A DNA stretch of 64,000 nt from Neodontobutis hainanensis (taxonomy: Eukaryota; Chordata; Actinopteri; Gobiiformes; Odontobutidae), in assembly GCA_024349245.1 (NCBI GenBank), contig JALDNG010000022.1, positions 6,747,501-6,811,500 of the forward strand. The letters are read 5' to 3'. The notes beneath the pieces are model-generated. The model was not told where the DNA came from, ran no database searches, and worked only from the letters and a program-made list of their open reading frames with translations. Below are positions 26,527 through 41,206 of the stretch, piece after piece. Each line of letters starts with the position of its first letter. The stretch's first letter is position 1. The position numbers and the translations under genes were made by a program.

Positions 26527-28153
26527 TCAATCAGACTCCTCAGAGTCATACTTAAAGTCCTGCATGATCTCACTCAGAGCTTCTTTGTTCTTGATGATAC
26601 TGAAAAACAAATAAAAAGCAATAATGCGTGCATTTTTATTGAACAATTCCCAATATATTATTCTTTAACAACAACAATGCACGCACGCACGCACGCACGC
26701 ACACACACACGCAGACACACGCGCACGCACACACACACGTTTGATAGCTAGTGGAGGTCACTGGAAGCTAAAGCAGTAAAAGCTGTTGTGATAACTGTTC
26801 TTACTTGTGTTTGATTTCTTGAATCTTTTCTTGACAGCCCTCATCCTCTGGGTGATCCTGAGCGCACTGTCTGGCCAGCTGTAGTTTGGCTGTCTGTAGA
26901 GAAGGCGCATCACATATGATTTATGTTAACCATTCATTAGAGCAGAATAGTGGAAAGACAGAATGATTTGTGAGATAATAAAATCTTTATACACCTCACA
27001 GAGAAAAAGCCAAGTTAATATTATAGTGGAGCATAAAATGTTTTACACTGACACAAACTATATAAACTAAAAAAGCTGGACATAACATGGGCAGAGAAGT
27101 TTTAACATTTAATGTCCCAGATACCTTGTGTGAAGTTCTACAGATAATTTTGAGTTCAAGAAAAATCTATATTGGGCCAATTTGAATATTATTTATTTAT
27201 TATTAATTCTGGGTATATAATGCAATGGAAGATAAGATTTTGCACAAAAACACTACCCCCTTGTGGTCAAACATTGTAGTTAAAGTACAATAAATGTATG
27301 TATTAAATGCACAGTTGATGCATTACAGAAATATTTTATATGCAAATGTGTAAAACCATAAGAGTCTATGTGTAGAGTGCACCTTAAAGAACTTTACCAA
27401 AGCAGCTGTCTCTTGTTTATTCTCCCTCCCATTGAATCTAAATATACACTTACCAGTTCAAGCTTCTCCTTTTCTTTGCTCTGCAGCTTTTCAATGTGCT
27501 CTGAGAGGTCTGGTCGGTCAAAGTCGTGGTGCAGCTTCCCCTTGATCTCCAGCACTTCCTTTGAGATGCCGTTAAAAGCCTGTGTTATCTCATAGACCAG
27601 CTGCTTGTAGTGGTCGAAGTCATATTGAGGTCCTGTCCTTAAGTATGCTTCGTGTCCTCTGGAAGACAGTCAGCAACAAACAAAAAAAACATGAATGTGG
27701 AACAAAAAACAATATGTTCAGTTACTAAGTCTGTCTGTGACTGAAATCAAGGAGTGCTGCCAACAAACAACAGTTTCCTGTAGAGGATTACTTGACCAGA
27801 TAACTATATCCAAACGTACTCTTCAAAAAGTCGGTATGTCTCCACTCGCTCTGACTGAAGGTGATAATACCTCTGTATCAGGGCTTTAAAATCTGAAGGG
27901 ACCTACAAGTGGAACACAAAGTGAAACATAAGATTTATGTATGTTGACATTGAACAAATAACATTTCAAATAATTATTTTTGAATAGTTACAAAAAACAA
28001 GTGAAGCTTTTGATTTGCGGAATATTATTTGCGTACTCGCAAAGTAACCACTCACAAGTAGCATTAAGTTAGCATTAGCTTTCGCTTAGCACGTGTATTA
28101 ACTCTAGGGCATCGTTGAAGTTAAACGTGTATAAAATACAAGTCTCGTACCAT
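26527..28153 (-). CDS. rex1bd: REX1 domain-containing protein (REX1BD, C19orf60 family)
   Basis: Five coding exons join in frame to 150 aa: 28153-28151, 27902-27820, 27658-27454, 26893-26805 and 26599-26527. The product is helical and charged: an N-terminal FKALIQRYYHLQ segment, the conserved core EEGHEAYLRTGPQYDFDHYK, a TQAFNGISKEVLEIKG stretch, a Glu/Lys-rich coiled segment (EKLQSKEKEKLEL), then LQLARQCAQDHPED and an acidic C-terminus (YDSEESD). The family is named for similarity to the algal protein 'required for excision 1-B'; its cellular role in animals is not established here. The first coding exon carries only the ATG, ending exactly at a GTACGA donor. No in-frame ATG was seen in the bases just upstream. 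It neighbours crlf1, as REX1BD does in human. Confidence 0.88.
26679..26739. repeat. (GCAC)n/(CA)n compound microsatellite
   Basis: A compound CACG/CA run with GCAGAC interruptions in the last intron of rex1bd. It is an alternating purine-pyrimidine tract that could adopt Z-form. Confidence 0.9.
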
Positions 28154-30174
28154 TTTCTCCTTGCTTATATCCTCACCAACAAGGTAATTGTAACATTTGT
28201 AATGTGTTGATTGTTCATGAATTCGCAATAACCTACATGCGTTTCTTCCCGGAAATGATGTATCAACACTAGCTACAAATTAAGAGTATTAACATTGAGT
28301 AGTAGCCAGTAGCCTATGTTGATAAAAAAAAAAAGTATTATTATTACTATTACGATTACTATTATTAATAATATTGAGTTTGTTGTTGAAAAATAATTAT
28401 GTTCAAACGAAAACGACAGTACAAAATGTGCAAAAAATAAAATAAAAATTATAAAATAGGCTACTTCACAAATAAATCAGATGGAAAACAAAACAAGAGA
28501 AAATGGCCTACAGTTAGCTCATAATTACATAAGTTGAGAATTGAGTCAATGTGTTGTACAATTCATTAGCCTATATTTAGTCCTATCTGTTAATAGCATA
28601 ATGTTGTGGGCTTTATTTTTGTTATTTCAGTTTAGGATACCTCTTGGTCCTTATTAATCTGTTAAACTTTCTAACGACAGTTAGAGCGAAGGGTGGTGGC
28701 ACTGAGGTGTAGAATGGTTAACTAAAGTAAATTTATGTATAGGAATTCATGTGTGCAGATATCAATAGCCCCATGCAGCTCCCCATGTGCTAGAACCTAG
28801 AACACAAGTAACTGTTTCAATATAAAAAATAGCATTTACAGTACCTCTGTTGAAATTGTTTATTTGTTTAGGCTATTTAAATTGTTTATCTAATTAGTCC
28901 TCTAAAACACATTAATAGACCACATTTTGTGCAATATTTTTATATGTTTCTTACTGTATTTAATAAGGTACACAAAAAGTTTTAGACTTTTTCTGTTCAA
29001 ATTGTTTTGGACAGAAAGAGTCCCCAACAAAATTGTGACACTCATGTAGTGTGGCATTAACATTAAGAAGATGATGCTACTGTTTCCTAATGTGCCATAA
29101 TTCCCCTGGCAGTTACATGTCACTAACCAGACCTCCAGTTAATTACAGGCGCCTAATCCTTTATCAGCTAAATATAGCCTAGGCTAAATAGATCTACGGT
29201 GCGTTAGATTGTGTTATCAGAAAGAATTGTAACATACCTAAATAACAGAGGAGATTATAGGCTATATCGTCACGGACAAGTCTTATAGCCTATACCTGTT
29301 GCGCATTATTTCTCAGAGCCATTAACCGACTGTCTATCACTGGCTTATGTGCTTTGTATCGGAGTGATTAGACGGCTTTATTCCAATATGGAGGAAGGAG
29401 GTCGCACAGAAAGTAGGAGCCACTACGCGCAGACGACACCTACGCCTTCTGGCTTCCTCCGTCCCTGATTGGCCCGTTCAGCATCTTCAGCACCGCACAA
29501 GCTGAACAGCGACACACACACGAGGATGCTTTCAGGACCGGGTAGCAGAGCTGGTTAAGCCCGGATGCTGTTGTTTTATCGGTTTATGACATGTTCGTCG
29601 TTGTCTCCGTGCACTCTCGCCTCTGTGCTGTCTCAAAGAAGATGTTGCTCGCTCCGGATGCTCGACAGCGCGGTCTGCTACACTGGGGTCTCCCGCCCTG
29701 TGTAAGCCCACAGGCATGATGGTCCAACCCGTCAGCGCTTCTCAGGTTCCAGCAGGTGCAAGCAGCCGGAACTTATCTGCTTCGGCACATCTAGCCGCTG
29801 GCCCTTGGCTCCTCTTATGACATGACAGCCAAGGGGAGAAAGAAGAGGTTCAAAGGTTAAGCGGGGACGCGAGGGACGGGGGACACATATAAGAATATGT
29901 TAAAGTAAACGGATGAATAGATTTAATTATGCCTATTTATGCACCCGAGGGACTGAGTGTGGATGCCACCGGAGCCTCTTCCTATTCACGTGACTGTCAT
30001 CAAGCCTTATTACTTTGATTTAAACTCTGGCCTGCAGCGTGGTAGCACCCCGCACCATTGCCTTATGGTGCACGGGCAAATCACCGTGTTGTGTTGTCAT
30101 TTGCCGGGCCTGCCAAGTTCTGTTGGCCGCTTTGTAGCTGCTGAGCCTCGACCTGCGCTTGCTGTTTCTGAAAC
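28154..30174. promoter_or_regulatory. Divergent interval between rex1bd and fam78b
   Basis: The two genes are transcribed away from each other across 2.0 kb. The left two thirds are AT-rich and featureless. From about 29.4 kb the DNA becomes GC- and CpG-richer up to the fam78b start, consistent with its promoter and 5' UTR. No exon boundary upstream of 30175 could be fixed from sequence alone. Confidence 0.4.
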
Positions 30175-31960
30175 ATGGGGTGCATCCAGAGCATCGCGTG
30201 CAACAAGACCCGCATCAAACGTGAAAACATTGTGGTGTACGACCTGTCCGCCACTATAGACCACTGCCCTACTGTCATCGAAGAAAACTCGCCCATAGTG
30301 CTGCGGTACAAGACACCCTATTTCAAAGCTTCGGCGCGGATTGTTATGCCTCCAGTGCCGCGCAATGAGACATGGGTAGTGGGCTGGATCCAGGCGTGCA
30401 CCCAGATGGAGTTTTACAACGTTTACGGAGACGTGGGCATGTGAGTTCATTCACGTTGGCAACTCTAGAGCCACCTGCAGTCGCCTTCCCTTGTGATGTG
30501 ACGTACACTGTGGGGTAATAAAATGTGTGTGCGTAATAGCCGGCGTCCAGGTTCACATAACACGCTTGCAGAAAAGAGCATTTGTGCACGCAGCAGGTTA
30601 ACTGTGCCTTCATTCAAACGCCCACCGACAGATTTTGTTCCTGTGACTTTGGCACCTAAATAGAAAAGCTGCTATTACAGGAGCTAAACAACAGTTGCTG
30701 ATCTCAATTTGTGCCCATGAAGACATATCCTCCCCCTCACACCCAAGTCTGTAGGAAGGCATACGTGAGGGGGTGTCTGATGCCCCTGGCTGTGGGGAGT
30801 GGGTGGCATTAGGGATGAGAGCATGGGGCTTTAGGGTGTGGTGATCTCAGATTGTCTATAAAAACACAACATCTACATAGAGGGCAGCACCAGATGACAC
30901 AAACTTAACAAAGGGATTATCAGCTCTGCTCAAACACCAAAGCACCGCAAAGCTACCATTTACTAGTGTTGAGACTGGATTAAGGCTGGATTGGATTTTA
31001 CAAGGTCTCTCTTGTGTTAGTTACTTACTACACATCTGTTTATTGTAGACTCGGATAAACAAGACCCAATAGAATATGGGTAAAATAAGTCTATTAAATT
31101 GTGACATTCCAGTTTTCCCTATGTGTGTGTTTCCCTATATGTCAGTGCAACTAAAACTGGATTAACGAAATTAGTCACCTATATGTTTGGCACACTAGTG
31201 ATCATTATATACATTTTGGAAGCATGAAAGTATATATATGGGATTGGTTAAAAATAACTTGCCAATGTTTATCCTAAGAGGAAATATGTCATTCAGTACT
31301 TTAATTACAACACAGTCAACCACAGCAGACTTTGATCTGAGAGAGGACTGTGTGGAACCAAAGGGGTGTTCTGAATGAATGACACATTATTCAATTGACT
31401 CATTTTATACTGTCTATCTCATACTGTTTCCATCTAGGTCCAGCTGGGAGCTGCCCCAGCTGCGAGACGGCCTGGTGAGGGCCATCAGTGACTCTGATGG
31501 CGTGAGCTACCCCTGGTATGGAAACACAACAGAGACTGTCACCATAGTAGGCCCTACCTCTAAGCCATCCCGCTTCATAGTTAGCATGAATGACAATTTC
31601 TACCCAAGTGTCACCTGGGCTGTACCGGTCAGTGAATCCAACACTCCGTTACTGACTAACATCAAAAGAGACCAGAGCTTCACCACTTGGCTGGTGGCCC
31701 TCAATACCACAACAAAGGAAAAGATCCTGCTCCACACCATTAAGTGGAGAATGAGGGTTGATATTGTGGTCGATCCATGTCTGCCTCTGGGCTCCAGAGC
31801 CAGGCTGGTGGGCCGGGTACATCAGGACCAGCCACGGGTGCTTACCCGCATGGAGGCGATCCCATCTAATGCCATGGGGCGGCCCAACGCAAACGATGCG
31901 CAGGTTCTGATGTGGAGACCGAGAAGAGGCCCTCCTTTAGTTGTTATACCACCAAAATAA
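30175..31960 (+). CDS. fam78b: FAM78 family protein, FAM78B-like
   Basis: Two coding exons (30175-30440 and 31438-31960) join across a split Met codon (AT|G) to 262 aa. The protein starts MGCIQSIACNKTRIKRENIV and includes PIVLRYKTPYFKASARIVMP, ETWVVGWIQAC, SDSDGVSYPWYGNTTE and NDNFYPSVTWAVPVS. It ends ANDAQVLMWRPRRGPPLVVI followed by PPK. These blocks are almost unchanged through vertebrates. The length, the MGC N-terminus and the ending at IPPK fit FAM78B better than FAM78A. The Met-Gly start makes N-myristoylation conceivable, which is inference. The family has no established biochemical function. An upstream ATG at 29957 opens a frame that overlaps the true start. Confidence 0.93.
30441..31437 (+). 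other. fam78b coding intron
   Basis: A 997-bp GT-AG intron that interrupts a Met codon. No repeat or nested gene was recognised in it. Confidence 0.85.
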
Positions 31961-34900
31961 AATCAACTGGCCAGTTATGTCAGATAATCATGGCTGAAGA
32001 AAAAAGATTATTTGGACAAACAGCAACAAAGACATGAATATTAATTAGCAGGCATAAACGAATGAGGTCATACAATGGCATTAAACCAGAGTCGCAGCCT
32101 TGGGTTTGTAAAATCTTGACTGCCTTAAAAAATCCCCACTGCTGCCTTTGACTATAAAACAAGTATGTTGGTCTGGTTATGGTCCTGCTCAACCACTACC
32201 ACTGGGGTACTAATATTACTGGGCAAATATGTACTGTAGCTACAAAGAAAGGAATGATCAAGTCTAAGTGACTGCCTGTTGTTATTACGAGTGTTCTTCA
32301 GCCTTAATGACAATGGTACTACACTGCTGTGTCAGTGTGAAAAAGGGAAAGTGTTACTGTTTTCGCAAAAAGACAACACTACAGCAGGTCCATTGAAGAG
32401 ATAAGAACGACTGATGCTTTCTGTGGCTGAATGTTTCTGATAAAGAAAGCCTAGGGTTATGGACACGTTTGCTGCTTTGTCACACCATTCTGCCTCACAC
32501 ACAAACTCACACCAGAAGCCTCTTTTGTGCCAGGTTGTCAGGTAATTTTAAAGCATGAAGACTGTTGTCATAGTTTTGACATATCATAGGAAATTAAGTT
32601 ATCCATATATGCAGCTAACGTTGTACATGAAGCATTTCTGATGCAAGTCTGTTTGTAACTCATCAACAAACCTGTTACAAACAATACAATTAGTTTGGAC
32701 TTTAAATTACTGCCACAGTTATATGTTTAATTGGAGCACCACAAGCAAAAATACTACAAAATAAATTCAAAACCATTAATGTGATTAACTGACCCATCCA
32801 TCCAGTATTTGTTCAGACTTGACTTGTCATGATTTTCTGTACTGTGTAATTTTGTGATGAATGTTGAGTGGAAATAGTATTTCAATTTAAATCTGGTCGA
32901 AGCTGGTTGAAAAATCAATATTGTTCTGCCTACGAGTTAAACATAGTAAGGGCACGTTGAAGAAGTGATGCCAAAGTGCTGAGCTAACCCTTAATGAGAC
33001 ACAAATCAAAAGTAATGGAGGATGTCATGATGTTATCTTAGCCATGCTGCTCATTACCAAACAAGCCTTCACAAGTCCATCGCATTGACATTACAGCCAT
33101 AATCACCGGAAGAATTATTTTAAGAAATACGCTCCTGTGTATGGCAAGCCCTGCAAAAGCAGTAAAAGTATTTTTAGGAACATGCCAATTGTAGCTATGA
33201 CACAAGAGCAGCATGTGAGAACCCACGCTGACAATTAAGGCAGCCTCTAGAGCAGCACGTTGATGCTCTCTGAAGGTGACGTCCGTTTGTCTGTGATTTT
33301 ACTGGAAACAAATCAAATGTTTTTACATGTTGCGTCCATCAAAATGTTGTGAATGAGTATATTTATACTTGACTATGGGGTGACAGTGTGCCTCAAGTGT
33401 CTTTTACAGAAACAGATGTGCCTGAGGATTTGAGGGTAAAGCAGTGCACAGCAATCATGAGGATACTTGACTTGTTACTTGTAATTCTGTCCGGTGTGAT
33501 ACCCAGTGATCAGTTAAAAATAATGGGTAATGCCGTTTTTAAAAATGGTAAATATGAAGGATAAGAATTTCTGCCATGTTAGTCTTTTCTCTCAGACTGT
33601 GTGGCTTTTGCATGCAGTGTTTTTAACTGATTAAAAAAATAAAAAATATATAAAAAGATCATATTGTCAATTTATTTATGTGAGGTAGCAGCTCTCTGTC
33701 ATAACTTAATTTAGCATAAGCTTTTACAACTGCAGGTTTCCATGTTTTACTGTGAGAGAGAGAGATGAGCTACAGAATGAAGGAAAAGACACCACTATAG
33801 TTTTAAACACATTTCTTTTATAAAAGAATTACAACTGTAATTAAAATAAAGTTATCAGTTATACCCGCATTATCCCATTTTTCTGAAGAAAAAAAAAAAA
33901 AAAAAAATACAGCCCCGGCGTAATATTTAAATAATGCCAAACAAAACAAAACCTCGCAATGACCATTTACAATTCAGTCACTTCAAAGCCACATTCTGAA
34001 TAGTTTTTTTTGTTCAAAAATGAAAACAAAAAAAAAATTACTCAAGCACATGACATAAGGAGCTGAACGTGCACCAGTGGTTTTGGAAAGTAATTGTACA
34101 GTAGATAAGAAACTATTCATTCATTCATTCAAACAAACATTACAATTTATAGCGGTATTATGCCATTGTTTTTATGATTTGAGTTTGTACAATATAATCA
34201 ATAATGTTTAAATAGTTTAATATAATTAATAATTTCCCCTTTAAAAAAAAATACAGCAGTGTATCACAGAACTGTGATATTTGTTTCTGTGGCAAAGCCA
34301 GACTAATCCCACATTAAAATAGTTCTGTAAGAGGAGCACACAGTGGTGCACTTTATATACGTATATCATGTCTATGGTGGTGCATACATGTTAAAGATGT
34401 TATGGTGACTTTACTGTATTTTGCCTTGCAACAGAAAATGCTCCTTAAATATTACAAATGCAACATAAGAGCCTTAATTTAGAAACCAAAACTTGTTCTG
34501 ACCAATCAAATAGTATCTGTGCTGACACTGATGGACTGACTGGGAAATAAACACTTGTATTTTGTTAGTTTTACCGGAATCTCAATGCCTTTCACCTAAT
34601 CATGTGAACCATCACTGAAATGGAAAATGCCTACCAACTTTAAGGTAAAGAGTATTGTAACATTAAAAGATTATCTGAATACATGGTAGTGATGACGAGA
34701 CTTCAGCCTTAGAGGCTCTTTTATCCTTTATTGTATCGGCCGATGTGGCAGTAACTGGTTCTCCACAATTATCATTCTTGCTCGTCTGGAATTGTGGCAA
34801 CCAGGATAACATCATCAACACATTCAATCCTGTTTGACAGGTTCTGTTCACACTGGTTGTCTTCCCAGTTGAGGCACTTTGGGTAGACAAAATTCTTTGC

Positions 34901-35071
34901 AGCTTTGTACTTGTTCATAAAAGTACCCTATGTTTTCTGTGCTCCCTCCTCTGTAACCCCTTCTTTAATGAATGCATATGTTATAAACCTTTCCCCTTCT
35001 TTCTTTGTAGACGGTCCTTCTTTCTCATACTTGTATTGACCCATCCTGCTGCTGTAACGTAGTGTAGGGTT
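31961..35071. other. Convergent spacer and 3' UTRs of fam78b and slc35a3
   Basis: The region is AT-rich with poly-A tracts (for example around 33.89 kb). An AATAAA at 33638-33643 on the plus strand, 1.7 kb after the fam78b stop, is a reasonable fam78b polyadenylation signal. A minus-strand AATAAA at 34727-34732, 340 bp after the slc35a3 stop, is a candidate for that gene. No other coding sequence was recognised. Confidence 0.5.
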
Positions 35072-38983
<3,912 letters not shown>

Positions 38984-40070
38984 TTTCTTCTTCGCTGGAA
39001 TTATGTTAAGAAATAACTTCAGATCCGTTCATGTGACGTCTATACATCAACTATTAAGACTTAAACCTATTTGGTATCTGTTGTCCTCAGAGTTCACATA
39101 GAGCAGCACTTTCACATAGACACATAGGTAGTGGAGCCCCAAACAGCTGTCAAAACAGCAGCACTTCAAGTCCTGGCGTCCATTGACCCTCACTGTAAAT
39201 ATAGCGTCCACTCAAAGCGCACATTATCCAACCAGTGTCTCCACACAGAGAGCCACAAAGAAACCAGTCATCACCGGGTGCCCAGCCGTCACTGTAACGA
39301 GCGGATCATACACACTAAAGCCGCATCAGTCGCGAAATCTTCAGCATTTAACGAAATCCCGAATAACTTCCGTGTACAAGGTTCTTCTTCGTTTTTGCCA
39401 AAAGCCTCCTGTACAACTTAGCGCCACCTGCTGCGTTGAAAAGCAATTGCAAGTGGTTTGTGCCCTCAGCCTGGATTAATGTGTAACATCTCAACAAAGT
39501 GGCACTTACTCTTCTGTCTTATACTAAATGTCATATACAGTGAGTATTATAAAAAATATGCAGTAGTTTAATTATTATTAACTTTAGAAAAAAACAAAAA
39601 GCAAATACTTAATTTAAACACCCATTAATTGATTATATCTCCAACTGTACAGTATTTAAACAGGAGGCAGACATTATACATTTATAATTCTTTCTGCACC
39701 CTTTCATTTTATTTTCACCAAGTATAAACATTTTGTTTAAAAAAACATAAACATTACAAAATCTTAACTTTTCCAACACTTCCAATATGAGCTGTCCCTA
39801 AATCAACAGAGAGGGCATCACCTCCAACCCACTTTGACATTATGGCTTTCCTGGGGAGCATTAGTAAAAACTGTACAGTCTTTTCTAATAGATGTTCATC
39901 ATCTGAGAGTTCAAGAGTATTAATTTTTGTTTTTACATAATACTGACCTGAATATATGAGATACGTTTAAAAAATGTGTCTTATTTTAATTTTCTACTAA
40001 TATTTGAAAAAAATAAAATAAATACAAAGAGGCAGAAATAAAAAAGAGGTATTTTTATTATTTTCTTAAA

Positions 40071-40720
40071 GTGGATGTGATCACAGGGAAGAGCACCAAA
40101 TGCAGTTCCTGCTGTTTGCCAGTGGCACTATTCGAAAGAACACTGGCAATCAGAAAACCAGAAATAGCAGCTAAGATGAGATCAATGCATTTTATTTCAT
40201 GTTGGAGAAATTGTAGGGCAGCCCACTTCCAATCACATTCATATATTTTGGCAATGTCCTAAATAGGGCCTCACTATGACCCATTGTGGCATTATTGGGA
40301 ACAATACCTGGAGATGTGGACAGGAGGGATGAAAAATACTTCTTAAATATCCTGCTCACAGCTGCATTAAAATGTATCATTAGGTGGCTAAAACCGGGCC
40401 CCTGTCATAGAATATATGGATCTATAAAGTGTGGGGCATATAACTAATGGAGAAAATAACATATTCTTTGAGGAGCCAAAGACCTAGTTTTGCTAAGCGT
40501 TGTGTTAGCGCTGTCCTGCCCTGGTTATTGCAATGAGTTCTGAAAGTCAGACCTCTGCTGTCTTACTATCCTGCCTTTCATTTTGTCTAGTATGTTTTTC
40601 TTTTTTCTTTTTCTTATACTGATGTTTGTGTACATAATTTTGCACATCTGTCAAAAGTAATGTGAATGTACAGACCTGTTGTTTTGTTATTAAATAATAA
40701 TAATAATAATAATAATAATT
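40071..40720 (+). mobile_element. Degenerate L1/Tx1-like LINE, ORF2 C-terminal end plus tail
   Basis: Translated pieces in shifting frames match the C-terminal end of fish L1-type ORF2. CWRNC and NHIHIFWQCPK (about 40.20-40.26 kb) come first. Then DEKYFLNILLTAALKCIIR and WLKPGP (about 40.33-40.40 kb), then LMEKITYSLRSQRPSFAKR (about 40.44-40.50 kb). Stops and frameshifts separate them, so the copy is dead. It ends in a (TAA)n run at about 40.69-40.72 kb, the kind of 3' tail expected for such an element. The 5' part is missing or unrecognisable. Confidence 0.75.
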
Positions 40721-40742
40721 TTAAACTGAACCTCCTGCTTTA

Positions 40743-40978
40743 TAAGCTAGGGCCACTAGTACTCACTACATGTGAGCTGTTCAGACCTCACTGTGCTACT
40801 AGTAAACTCCAAAAAAATGTCTCCTAGTAGCCCACAACTTGTCCACATTTTGAAACGCACTAGTAGTACTATTAGACCTGTGTGTCACAAGTAGCACTAG
40901 TGAGCATTTTAGAGTCGTAGTTAAGTTAATAGTACAACTAGCAGACGTTTAGGTTACCACTAGACTAGAAATTGTGTA
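40743..40978. repeat. Unclassified CTAG-rich segment
   Basis: Nine CTAG tetramers occur within about 235 bp, several within an ACTAGT or CACTAG core, where about one would be expected. The copies are irregularly spaced and in both contexts. I could not assign this to a known family; it may belong to a repeat. Confidence 0.45.
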
Positions 40979-40984
40979 ATTTTT

Positions 40985-41173
40985 TGTCCCAAAGCTCATG
41001 ATCATAGGTGAGAGTAGGAACATAGATTGACCAGTAAATCGAGCCTTCTTCACAACAACAGACCTGTACATCGACCGCATCACTGCAGAAGCTGCCCCAT
41101 TCTGTCTGTCAACCTCACGCTCCCTCCTTCTCTCGCCAAGATGCCAAGATACTTGAACTCCTCCAATTCAGGC
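40985..41173 (-). mobile_element. Non-LTR retrotransposon RT fragment
   Basis: Read on the minus strand, the end near 41173 encodes LEEFKYL. Running on toward 40985, the sequence follows, with indels, the fish LINE reverse-transcriptase region that continues through an Arg/Glu-rich segment, an S-AVMR stretch and a VVVKKA-like stretch. It is a short broken copy with no intact domain. The clade was not assigned. Confidence 0.7.
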
Positions 41174-41206
41174 AGGAGGCCTGAATTGGAGGAGTTCAAG
41201 TATCTT
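41146..41206. repeat. Perfect 28-bp inverted repeat, 5-base loop
   Basis: Arms at 41146-41173 and 41179-41206 are exact reverse complements around the loop AGGAG. Both arms carry the LINE EEFKYL-coding stretch, so the plus-strand arm is a fold-back copy of the end of the minus-strand LINE fragment. Confidence 0.95.
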
